The position numbers and the translations under genes were made by a program. From assembly GCA_023230025.1 (NCBI GenBank), contig JALNYD010000184.1, positions 1-5,745 of the forward strand: a stretch of DNA of 5,745 nucleotides, written 5' to 3'. The notes under the pieces were generated by a model, which searched no databases, was not told where the DNA came from, and saw only the letters and a program-made list of their open reading frames with translations. This stretch comes from Candidatus Cloacimonadota bacterium (GTDB lineage Bacteria > Cloacimonadota > Cloacimonadia > Cloacimonadales > Cloacimonadaceae). Positions 1-5,576 of this stretch are shown here, piece after piece (the first letter of the stretch is position 1; the number at the start of each line of letters is the position of its first letter).

Positions 1-312
1 ATCGCAAATCCCGGCTACAACTCTGATCAAACCTGCTTTAATAATCGCTTTGGTGCATGGTGGTGTTTTCCCAAAGTGACAACAGGGTTCCAAAGTTACA
101 TAGATTGTTGCGCCCTGGCATGATTTACCTGCCTTATTAATGGCATCAACTTCGGCATGATCAGATCCATAAGCACGCGTCCTGCCTGAAGCGATCAATT
201 TGTCATCTTTGACAATGGCTGCCCCCACAAAGGGATTTGGACTGCACAATCCCCGCGATTTTTCTGCCTCACGGATCGCGATGTCCATCCAATGCTCATC
301 CGTATAGCTCAA
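1..312 (-). CDS. ribD: RibD N-terminal deaminase domain, partial (C-terminus beyond window)
   Basis: The gene is read leftward and stays open to the window edge, giving 104 residues. It matches the zinc-dependent deaminase half of RibD, which deaminates the pyrimidine intermediate (2,5-diamino-6-ribosylamino-4-pyrimidinone 5'-phosphate) in cytosolic riboflavin synthesis; in most bacteria a reductase domain follows. Visible motifs are SPNPFVG at residues 24-30, HAEVDAI at 52-58 and TLEPCCHFGKTPPC at 73-86. The predicted zinc ligands are H52, C77 and C86, and the catalytic acid is E54. I chose TTG at 312 as the start: GAGGA lies 6 nt upstream, and the resulting MSYTDEHWMDIAI aligns with the usual RibD opening (DEYYM..AL). 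The first in-frame ATG, at 288, would cut that helix. The start lies 17 nt inside the upstream TPR gene, so translation is probably coupled. The deaminase is well supported; the reductase half cannot be seen. Confidence 0.93.
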   Translation of the reverse strand, partial: MSYTDEHWMDIAIREAEKSRGLCSPNPFVGAAIVKDDKLIASGRTRAYGSDHAEVDAINKAGKSCQGATIYVTLEPCCHFGKTPPCTKAIIKAGLIRVVAGICD

Positions 313-1471
313 GATTCTTCCTCGCCAAATCATAGTCGGGTTTTTGCTTCAGTATATCACGCCAGATGCCAAGAGCCTGTTCTTTTTCTCCCGAGGCCAA
401 AGTTGCGATGGCTAGATTGTTCGCTGCGTCGAAATTATCAGGCTGAAGCTTCACCATCGATGCAAACCAGAGTTGAGCTTCAGAATAGTTTTTCTCATTA
501 AGATAGATTATCCCCAGATGCATATATGGTGGAGCGAAACCATTATCCAGAGCGATTGAATTGAACAAATCAAGCTTGGCTTTATCCACTTGCTTGACCA
601 GCAGCCAGTATAGAGCGCGGTAGTAAAACAAATCTGCGCTATCCACATAGCTTCGCATAGCTTCAGCAATCTCAAAATAAGCTTTCTGATCCTCGGAATT
701 GGCCAGGTAGGTGGCAATCTTTTGATATACTTCATTTTGCTTGAAATAGTGACTGGGATTGCCATTGATATTTTGCCGGACATACCACTTGCCCTCTTCA
801 AGACGCAAGATCAGACACCACTCATGCTTATAGTTGAGCTCCACGAATACAATGCACTGGCTGCCATCTTCACTTGTGCCCGTGTGGATATTACTGAAGT
901 GTTTCACCTTTTTCAAAAAGGGAATCGCCGAGATCAGGTCCGGATAGCGCTGTTCCAGATCTGCCAGCGTAGATTGGTTCAGAGTCAGCTTTCTGAGTTC
1001 CTGATACTCCAGAGCAATGATATGCCTCAGATATTCTGCGGCAACCTGCTCCGGATTTGCTGCAACCTGGCCGGGTTCAAGCTCAATACCCAGTTTATGA
1101 ACCAGGTAGTCAAAGGGAAAGTAATCCGGATACTTATAGCCCGAAAGCCATTTCAGCATCTGATCTTTGTATTCACGCGCATAATCCAGAGGACTCATCA
1201 GGTTGAACTCATCCTGAACCTTGCCTACCCAGAGATCTATATAGTTCCGGAGTGCATGCTGCATCTCAACATAAGTATCTGCCTTGAAAGAAGGCAGAGG
1301 GTTTTCGGATTGCTTTTTCCCGGAGTAAACGCAAGATTCCGGGCATTTCATATCCACTCTTAGTTCATTGCAACACTTCCAGCACAAGCCCTTGTTCAGT
1401 CTCGGGCACAATCTGAGTGCGCGCTCAACCCGGCATTTCTTGCATCTGTCCTTGCCTGCTAAAGAGAACAT
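296..1471 (-). CDS. Cys-rich zinc-ribbon plus TPR protein of unknown function
   Basis: The protein has 391 residues, no signal peptide and no membrane segment, so it is predicted cytosolic. The N-terminus (residues 10-47) carries eight cysteines: CKKC, C22, CWKCC (30-34), C43 and C47. The stretch CPRLNKGLCWKCC followed by CPESCVY resembles a small Zn-binding module seen at the start of many uncharacterised bacterial proteins. Residues 65-280 form a helical and mixed region I do not recognise. About three TPR units follow, at roughly 281-314, 315-347 and 348-381 (for example YMHLGIIYLNEKNYSEAQ), and suggest a protein-binding scaffold. The ATG has GGAG 5 nt upstream and lies inside the 3' end of nadE (13-nt overlap); the stop overlaps the start of ribD by 17 nt. 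It is therefore the middle gene of a cofactor operon. A role in cofactor metabolism or protein quality control is only a guess. Confidence 0.9.
   Translation of the reverse strand: MFSLAGKDRCKKCRVERALRLCPRLNKGLCWKCCNELRVDMKCPESCVYSGKKQSENPLPSFKADTYVEMQHALRNYIDLWVGKVQDEFNLMSPLDYAREYKDQMLKWLSGYKYPDYFPFDYLVHKLGIELEPGQVAANPEQVAAEYLRHIIALEYQELRKLTLNQSTLADLEQRYPDLISAIPFLKKVKHFSNIHTGTSEDGSQCIVFVELNYKHEWCLILRLEEGKWYVRQNINGNPSHYFKQNEVYQKIATYLANSEDQKAYFEIAEAMRSYVDSADLFYYRALYWLLVKQVDKAKLDLFNSIALDNGFAPPYMHLGIIYLNEKNYSEAQLWFASMVKLQPDNFDAANNLAIATLASGEKEQALGIWRDILKQKPDYDLARKNLELYG
313..323 (-). promoter_or_regulatory. Ribosome binding site that selects the TTG start of ribD
   Basis: On the minus strand GAGGA (323-319) is followed by 6 nt and then TTG at 312. 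The site lies within the last codons of the upstream TPR gene. It favours the TTG start over the ATG at 288, as does homology of the first eight residues to RibD proteins. Confidence 0.6.
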
Positions 1472-2220
1472 GGCGGCTCCGGCAGAGGGGGGGATAGGCG
1501 TTTGAACTGGCTACGGGCAATCAGTCTGTACACTGTTTTTAGTTTGGATTCCTCAAAACTGGATGTATCCTGCATATTGTGAATGGCATATAGGATTTGA
1601 TCCAAATCCGCATAACTGATACCCATTTCATCTTCATCGCTCTGATCCTCCCAAAGGTCAGCAGTGGGAACTTTGTTGATGATTACCGGGGGAATATTTA
1701 ACTGTCTTGCCATTTCCCAAACCTCAGTTTTATATAGTTGACCGATCGGCTCCAGAGCGCAGGCAGAATCTCCATATTGGGTGAAATAGCCTGTCATCAA
1801 TTCGCTTTGATTACTGGTGCCAACCACCAAGGCTCGTAGCTTCGCAGATAGATCAAACAACACGCACATTCTGGTTCGTGCCATCCAGTTTCCCCGTCGT
1901 AGCGAATCCGCCATTGGTTCCCGGGATTCAAAGTAGGCGTCCACCATGGGACTGATATCTACAATCTGATGTTCAATCTGCAAGCTATCGCAGAGCAACA
2001 ATCCATCCTTTAAACTTTGGGGATTACTGCTTTGGTAGGGCATCAGGACGCCCAGCACATTCTGTTTGCCGATAGCTTTTACTGCCAGGGTTGCGGATAA
2101 AGCGCTATCGATGCCTCCAGAGATGCCAATGATGTATTTGCTGAATCCACTGGCTTTCAGGTAACTGGCCATGAAAGAGCAAATCCGCTGTATTTCCTTT
2201 GTATAGTCAATTCTACGCAT
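1459..2220 (-). CDS. nadE: NH3-dependent NAD+ synthetase
   Basis: The 253-residue protein makes the last step of NAD synthesis: deamido-NAD+ + ATP + ammonia to NAD+ + AMP + PPi, in the cytosol. It has the N-type ATP pyrophosphatase fold, with P-loop SGGIDSA (34-40), GNWMARTRM (110-118), GTSNQSE (134-140), GYFTQYGDSA (144-153) and KVPTADLW (183-190) followed by the acidic DQSDEDE loop (192-198). The length fits the short form that uses free ammonia; the N-terminal glutaminase (nitrilase) domain of the long form is absent. The start is ATG at 2220 with AAGGAG 7 nt upstream. It appears to be the first gene of an operon with the TPR gene and ribD. A run of seven C's lies near its 3' end (plus-strand G run 1487-1493), just before the downstream start codon. 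Confidence 0.96.
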   Translation of the reverse strand: MRRIDYTKEIQRICSFMASYLKASGFSKYIIGISGGIDSALSATLAVKAIGKQNVLGVLMPYQSSNPQSLKDGLLLCDSLQIEHQIVDISPMVDAYFESREPMADSLRRGNWMARTRMCVLFDLSAKLRALVVGTSNQSELMTGYFTQYGDSACALEPIGQLYKTEVWEMARQLNIPPVIINKVPTADLWEDQSDEDEMGISYADLDQILYAIHNMQDTSSFEESKLKTVYRLIARSQFKRLSPPLPEPPCSL

Positions 2221-2270
2221 ATGTGGTCTCCTTGCATATCATGTATCCAAGACTTCAGACTGCCTGCTTA

Positions 2271-2276
2271 AGTCAA
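2271..2276 (-). promoter_or_regulatory. Possible -35 box (TTGACT) for the nadE operon
   Basis: On the minus strand TTGACT lies 56 bp before the nadE ATG, close to the 61-63 bp seen for the three TTGACA boxes on the plus strand. No convincing -10 hexamer sits 16-18 bp downstream, so this is weak. The operon needs a promoter in this intergenic region, but I cannot place it firmly. Confidence 0.22.
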
Positions 2277-2592
2277 GTAAAATCCCAGAATAGGCTGTCA
2301 TTCAGGAGGGTTCCGATCCTCTGCACAAGGGAAGTTATTATATGTATATCTACGATAGTTCCCCAAAGCGCAGCACTGTCCACAGATAATCACTCCTTCC
2401 TCCCAGTATTAACATGGATCATGGGGAGTCAAATCCCCAGATTGCAGGTTTTGTTTGACGCTATGCTCGCACAAGTGAAAATATATCATTAGCAATTCCA
2501 CTCGGTTTCACCAGGGCATAGCCTGACGCAGAAATGATTAGGATCAATCCCAGGAATTATCTACCGCTTACTTTGAATTGATTTTTGAAGCC

Positions 2593-2618
2593 CCAATCTG
2601 GTCAGGAATCCAATCTGG
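2593..2618. repeat. Two direct copies of CCAATCTGG, 17 bp apart
   Basis: The 9-mer CCAATCTGG occurs at 2593-2601 and again at 2610-2618, separated by TCAGGAAT. It lies about 83-108 bp upstream of the gdhA -35 box, in a position where an activator or repressor could bind two tandem sites. Function is not known. Confidence 0.5.
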
Positions 2619-2679
2619 CATGATTAACAATGCATTATGGGGCGTATTTGTGTCTCCGTGAGGAGCTTTACTGAACAAG

Positions 2680-2700
2680 GGAAATCGTTGCCGGATTTCC
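2680..2700. promoter_or_regulatory. Inverted repeat abutting the gdhA -35 box (candidate operator)
   Basis: GGAAATC (2680-2686) and GATTTCC (2694-2700) are perfect inverted 7-mers around the 7-nt spacer GTTGCCG. The right arm ends at the base before TTGACA (2701). The placement suits a dimeric regulator contacting the polymerase site. No regulator family is recognised. Confidence 0.4.
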
Positions 2701-2728
2701 TTGACATAAAAGTGAAGTTTTTTATTGT
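2701..2728 (+). promoter_or_regulatory. gdhA promoter, TTGACA-16-TATTGT
   Basis: A consensus -35 box TTGACA (2701-2706) is followed 16 bp later by TATTGT (2723-2728), four of six matches to the -10 consensus. Transcription would start near 2735 in an A-rich leader (A runs at 2732-2746), giving a leader of about 27 nt with the ribosome site GGAGGA at 2750-2755. This looks like a vegetative sigma-70 type promoter. Confidence 0.6.
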
Positions 2729-2761
2729 GGCAAAAAACAAAAAAAATGTGGAGGAATCCAA

Positions 2762-4099
2762 ATGACCTTTAATGAATTCATGGCCAAGGTCGCAGCGAAG
2801 AATCCTGGTGAACCAGAATTTCTTCAAGCAGTCAAAGAAGTTGTAGAAACCATCTGGGAAGCTTATGAAAGCAACCCTCGTTTCGTGAAAAACAACGTTC
2901 TGGAACGTATCGTAGAGCCCGAACGCACCATCATTTTCCGTGTTCCCTGGATGGACGACAAAGGTGAAGTTCATGTAAACCGTGGTTATCGCGTGCAGTT
3001 CAATAGCGCTATTGGCCCATACAAAGGCGGCTTGCGCTTCCATCCCAGCGTAAATCTCTCCATTTTGAAGTTCCTGGGTTTTGAACAGATATTCAAAAAC
3101 AGCCTTACTACTCTGCCTATGGGTGGTGGTAAAGGTGGAAGTGATTTTGACGCAAAGGGTCGTTCCGACGCTGAAATCATGAGATTCTGCCAGTCTTTCA
3201 TGGCTGAGCTTTATCGTCACATCGGTCCCGATACGGATGTCCCTGCCGGTGATATCGGAGTTGGTGGTCGCGAAATCGGTTACCTGTTTGGTATGTACAA
3301 GAAATTGCACAATGAGTTCACTGGTGTTCTCACCGGTAAAGGCAGAACCTGGGGTGGCAGCTTGGTACGTCCGGAAGCCACCGGTTTTGGCGTTGTTTAT
3401 TTCACCGAAGAAATGCTCAAAACAAAGGGTCAAAACTTTGCTGGCAAGAAAGTAGCTCTCTCCGGTTTCGGTAACGTAGCCTGGGGCGCCGCCCAGAAAG
3501 TCACTGAGCTTGGTGGAAAAGTGGTTACCATTTCTGGTCCTGACGGCTATATCTATGATGAAGCCGGTCTAAACGCTGAAAAGATCGAATATATGCTGGA
3601 ACTGCGCGCTTCAAATAATGATCGCGTAAGTGACTATGCTGATAAGTTCCCCGGCGCAAAGTTCTTTGCTGGAAAGCGTCCCTGGGAAGTAAAAGTGGAT
3701 GTAGCCATTCCTTGCGCAACTCAAAATGAACTGCACGTGGAAGATGCTAAAGCCCTTATCGCTAATGGCTGCACTTGCGTCTGTGAAGCCGCAAATATGC
3801 CTTGTACTCCAGAAGCCGTGGAAGTATTCATGAACGCCAAGATCCTCTTTGCTCCTGGCAAAGCTGCTAACGCTGGCGGTGTGGCAACTTCCGGTCTGGA
3901 GATGACTCAAAACTCCATGCGTTTGAACTGGGCTCGTGATGAAGTGGACGAGAAGCTTCACAGCATCATGCGTAACATCCACGAAGCCTGCCGTGAAAAC
4001 GGAACTCAGGCTGATGGCTGGGTGAATTACGTTAAGGGTGCCAACATTGCTGGATTCCTTAAGGTCGCCAATGCCATGTGTGACCAGGGTTTGGTGTAA
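2762..4099 (+). CDS. gdhA: Glutamate dehydrogenase, hexameric type, probably NAD(H)-linked
   Basis: The 445-residue protein interconverts glutamate with 2-oxoglutarate and ammonia in the cytosol; the length is typical of the small hexameric family. The substrate domain shows GPYKGGLRFHPSVN (K88), PMGGGKGGSDFD (K124) and PAGDIGVGGREIGY (D164); these correspond to K89, K125 and D165 of the Clostridium symbiosum enzyme. The Rossmann domain begins at VALSGFGNVAWGA (231-243) and ends its second strand with SGPDGYIYD. F236, P260 and D261 match F238, P262 and D263, which favour NAD+ in the clostridial enzyme; the E. coli NADP enzyme differs there. NAD(H) use, and so a role in glutamate breakdown, is thus likely but inferred. 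The C-terminus GANIAGFLKVANAM is intact. The start is ATG with GGAGGA 6 nt upstream. It is transcribed alone, with its own promoter and a terminator. Confidence 0.97.
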   Translation: MTFNEFMAKVAAKNPGEPEFLQAVKEVVETIWEAYESNPRFVKNNVLERIVEPERTIIFRVPWMDDKGEVHVNRGYRVQFNSAIGPYKGGLRFHPSVNLSILKFLGFEQIFKNSLTTLPMGGGKGGSDFDAKGRSDAEIMRFCQSFMAELYRHIGPDTDVPAGDIGVGGREIGYLFGMYKKLHNEFTGVLTGKGRTWGGSLVRPEATGFGVVYFTEEMLKTKGQNFAGKKVALSGFGNVAWGAAQKVTELGGKVVTISGPDGYIYDEAGLNAEKIEYMLELRASNNDRVSDYADKFPGAKFFAGKRPWEVKVDVAIPCATQNELHVEDAKALIANGCTCVCEAANMPCTPEAVEVFMNAKILFAPGKAANAGGVATSGLEMTQNSMRLNWARDEVDEKLHSIMRNIHEACRENGTQADGWVNYVKGANIAGFLKVANAMCDQGLV

Positions 4100-4124
4100 G
4101 ACTCGCATCTATCAACAATCAATT

Positions 4125-4155
4125 AAGGCAGGATTTCGATCCTGCCTTTGTAATT
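4125..4155 (+). terminator. Terminator hairpin after gdhA
   Basis: AAGGCAGGAT (4125-4134) and ATCCTGCCTT (4139-4148) form a perfect 10-bp stem with the tetraloop TTCG. It is followed by TTTGTAATTT, an interrupted T tract. It lies 26 bp after the gdhA stop and before the next promoter, so it most likely isolates gdhA from the downstream gene. Confidence 0.85.
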
Positions 4156-4181
4156 TAATCAGTACAATGTGATAATAAAGC

Positions 4182-4209
4182 TTGACAGTTTAGCAGGATT
4201 GGATAGGCT
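4182..4209 (+). promoter_or_regulatory. Promoter of the pseudo-caspase gene, TTGACA-16-TAGGCT
   Basis: TTGACA (4182-4187) is a perfect -35 box; 16 bp later TAGGCT (4204-4209) is a poor -10 match. The -35 box is 62 bp before the ATG at 4244, nearly the same distance as for gdhA (61) and the last gene (63). A weak -10 suggests low or activator-dependent expression, which is inference. Confidence 0.45.
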
Positions 4210-4220
4210 TATTAAACTGT
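4185..4220. promoter_or_regulatory. 8-bp inverted repeat spanning the pseudo-caspase promoter
   Basis: ACAGTTTA (4185-4192) and TAAACTGT (4213-4220) are perfect inverted 8-mers with a 20-bp spacer. The left arm overlaps the -35 box and the right arm covers the likely transcription start, so a bound dimer or looped pair would block the promoter. An alternative is a weak leader hairpin, but the left arm is probably upstream of the transcript. Confidence 0.4.
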
Positions 4221-4243
4221 TCATAGACTAACAAGGAGACATA

Positions 4244-5032
4244 ATGAAAAGATTCCTGATGACATGGCTGATTCTGATGATCGGTCTTTCGGCTTTTGCC
4301 CAAAGAAAGGCTTTAGTGATCGGCAATGCCTCTTTCGAAAAAAACTCTATGCCCAGCAGCATCAATGATGCCCAGTTGGCAACAGACGCTTTGAAAGCCC
4401 TTGATTTCACTGTTGTGCAGAAGACCAATCTGGACTACAATCAGTTTAACGAAGCTTTGGATCAGTTCAAAAAGACTTTAAGCACTGGTGATGTCGCCGT
4501 GTTTTACTACAGCGGATTCGCGAAACAGGAATGTGGCAAGAACTATCTGATGCCTAACAGCTCTGCAATGAAGAAGAGTTCAGAGTTGATCAGTGTTGAT
4601 GTAGTGCTGGAAGCCATCAGCAGGGCAACAGAATCCTTTCTGTTTCTGGAAACCAGACAAATCCCGGAATCATTCCTCAAGAATCCCTGTGGCAAGAACA
4701 AGGGCTTGGCCGCAATCCAGAAACTTGCTGCAAACCAGGGCTTTGCAATGGCCTCTGGCACGGGTGAGGAACTGAGGGCAAGAGATAGCAAATATAGCAT
4801 CTTTACCCATGCTCTGTTCAAAAACATGACAGAAGAGATGCAGGATTTTGGTGATCTGATGCAAAACACGGTTCGCGATGTGAAAGCTGCCAGCAAAAAC
4901 AATCAGACTCCTTATTGGAAGAGCAATCTCAAGGCACCTTTCAGTTTCTACCATCCCGAACAACCGCTAAAATTCCGTTTCAGGCTTCCCTCCTACAACA
5001 GCCTGGAAGGTGGCGGAAGCTATAATTTCTAG
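4244..5032 (+). CDS. Exported caspase-fold protein with both catalytic residues lost (pseudo-caspase)
   Basis: The 262-residue protein opens with a signal peptide: KR, a hydrophobic core (residues 4-16) and a likely cut after AFA at 19, so it is exported or periplasmic. The rest follows the peptidase C14/metacaspase-like pattern: RKALVIGNASFEKN (21-34), INDAQLATDALKALDF (40-55), DVAVFYYSG (83-91), NYLMP (100-104), FLETRQIP (134-141), KGLAAI (153-158), FAMASGTGEE (167-176), SIFTHALFKNM (185-195) and QTPYWKSNLKAPFSF (221-235). In active members the strand after DVAVFYYSG ends in GHG; here it is GFA (91-93). The LDACR motif is replaced by LETR, with T137 in place of the Cys. Both dyad residues are gone, so proteolysis is unlikely and a binding role is likelier. 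ATG 4244 has AAGGAG 5 nt upstream. The gene stands alone between terminators. The fold is fairly sure; the function is unknown. Confidence 0.88.
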   Translation: MKRFLMTWLILMIGLSAFAQRKALVIGNASFEKNSMPSSINDAQLATDALKALDFTVVQKTNLDYNQFNEALDQFKKTLSTGDVAVFYYSGFAKQECGKNYLMPNSSAMKKSSELISVDVVLEAISRATESFLFLETRQIPESFLKNPCGKNKGLAAIQKLAANQGFAMASGTGEELRARDSKYSIFTHALFKNMTEEMQDFGDLMQNTVRDVKAASKNNQTPYWKSNLKAPFSFYHPEQPLKFRFRLPSYNSLEGGGSYNF

Positions 5033-5057
5033 GAATATAACCAAATCCTGTTTCAAT

Positions 5058-5079
5058 CCCCGCTATGCGGGGTTTTTTT
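5058..5079 (+). terminator. Rho-independent terminator after the pseudo-caspase gene
   Basis: CCCCGC (5058-5063), loop TAT and GCGGGG (5067-5072) form a perfect GC-rich 6-bp stem followed directly by seven T's (5073-5079). It starts 25 bp after the stop codon. This is a textbook intrinsic terminator. Confidence 0.95.
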
Positions 5080-5547
5080 GTTGGTAACATGGCTCCGGAA
5101 AGCCCTCGTAATGTAGAAGTGGCATCCTGCTGTTTTGAGTAATCAAACCAAAGGGCACCACCAAAATCCCGAATTGACGACACATGAGTCCCAGCGGAAG
5201 GTTCGAGGTACTGGGATTTCCTATTGAAACGCCGGTCCTTTTTGGTCAGCAGGCTGCCTCGTTATACAGTGTTTTTATGGAGACAAGCCAAGGATTGATC
5301 GCTAATCTCAAGTTTAGAAATGCATATTCTTAAAACCAGTTATTGTGTACTCATCCCCATTATTTGTCGTTACGATGCCGTTACAATGTGGTCACAAAAG
5401 TAACGACAAGGTGACCGCATCGTGACGATAACCAAGGTGGAAGAGTCATGCATTAAGCCTACCATAATGGCTTGTAACAGGTATCTTGAGAGGATTGCGC
5501 AACACACTGATACATATAGCGTAAGCGCCGTATTAGTCACTTTTTTC
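5080..5547. other. Gene-free region with repeat-like structure upstream of the last gene
   Basis: No credible gene is seen in these 468 bp. Inverted 7-mers AAATCCC (5164-5170) and GGGATTT (5213-5219), with a nested pair TCCCAG (5189-5194) and CTGGGA (5211-5216), show some secondary structure. The phased GTNAC array at 5368-5431 lies in its right half. The region may be a dispersed intergenic repeat or a remnant of inserted DNA; that is a guess. Confidence 0.5.
5368..5431. repeat. Array of six GTNAC-centred 11-bp units, near-palindromic
   Basis: Six pentamers of the form GTNAC start at 5369 (GTTAC), 5380 (GTTAC), 5391 (GTCAC), 5400 (GTAAC), 5411 (GTGAC) and 5422 (GTGAC). The spacings are 11, 11, 9, 11 and 11 bp. 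The units read CGTTACGATGC, CGTTACAATGT, GGTCACAAAAG, AGTAACGACAA, GGTGACCGCAT and CGTGACGATAA. Because GTNAC is self-complementary, the array is symmetric about 5397.5. TTGTCGTTAC (5364-5373) and GTAACGACAA (5400-5409) are a perfect inverted pair. As RNA, 5364-5384 can pair with 5411-5431 over 21 positions, with three G-U pairs and one C-C mismatch. The spacing of about one helical turn suggests a multi-site protein-binding array, 117 bp upstream of the next -35 box. Function is unknown. Confidence 0.7.
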
Positions 5548-5576
5548 TTGACAGATTATCCCCTGATAATCACTGT
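5548..5576 (+). promoter_or_regulatory. Promoter of the last gene, TTGACA-17-CACTGT
   Basis: TTGACA (5548-5553) is a perfect -35 box, 63 bp before the chosen ATG at 5611. At 17 bp spacing the -10 candidate is CACTGT (5571-5576), a poor match. GATAAT (5565-5570) is a better -10 word but only 11 bp from the box, so it would need another -35. The assignment rests mainly on the shared spacing to the start codon in three genes. Confidence 0.42.
5554..5571. promoter_or_regulatory. Perfect dyad in the promoter spacer (candidate operator)
   Basis: GATTATC (5554-5560), CCCT and GATAATC (5565-5571) form a perfect 7-bp inverted repeat lying directly after the -35 box. Outer bases GACA (5550-5553) and TGTC (5574-5577) extend it with a 2-nt bulge. 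A site between -35 and -10 is typical for repressors and for MerR-type activators; no regulator is seen in the window. Confidence 0.5.

Larger units (their letters stand above)
2221..2679. other. Gene-free divergent intergenic region between nadE and gdhA
   Basis: No credible gene is seen on either strand; the open frames lack a ribosome binding site and recognisable sequence. The region should hold the nadE operon promoter. Local structures seen are a 6-bp hairpin TGGGGA-GTCAAA-TCCCCA (2422-2439), a 9-bp direct repeat CCAATCTGG (2593-2601 and 2610-2618), and a small CTCC-GTGA-GGAG stem-loop with a GNRA-type loop (2653-2664). No known riboswitch or tRNA pattern was recognised. At about 460 bp before the gdhA control elements it is long for a compact genome, so an unrecognised small RNA or a decayed gene is possible. 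Confidence 0.6.

Noticed and set aside
722..1363. Plus-strand open frame (213 codons) opposite the TPR gene
   Set aside because: Antisense shadow of a well-supported gene with repeats and a Zn module; no ribosome site.
2385..2394. GATAATCACT shared with the dyad at 5565-5574
   Set aside because: A 10-base match between two sites is expected by chance several times in a window this long, and the 2385 copy lacks the inverted partner.
2422..2439. TGGGGA/TCCCCA hairpin as a terminator
   Set aside because: No T tract follows on either strand and no gene ends nearby.
2199..2492. Plus-strand open frame of 97 codons in the divergent intergenic region
   Set aside because: Starts inside nadE, lacks a Shine-Dalgarno site, and its translation shows no domain, signal peptide or normal composition.
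2624..3433. Long minus-strand open frame (269 codons) antisense to gdhA
   Set aside because: It lies mostly opposite the strongly coding gdhA and mirrors its codon pattern; no ribosome site and no recognisable protein motif.
4980..5183. Minus-strand 67-codon frame across the terminator
   Set aside because: Runs through the terminator hairpin and the 3' end of the pseudo-caspase gene, with no ribosome site.
5195..5220. GGTTCGAGG resembling a tRNA T-loop
   Set aside because: The flanking bases do not form the 5-bp T stem and no acceptor or anticodon arm is found.
5277..5333. 18-codon frame beginning METSQGLIANLK
   Set aside because: No Shine-Dalgarno sequence before the ATG and no supporting context; too short to judge.
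5368..5431. CRISPR array reading of the GTNAC repeats
   Set aside because: Units of 11 bp with no spacers; CRISPR repeats are usually about 23 bp or longer with unique spacers.
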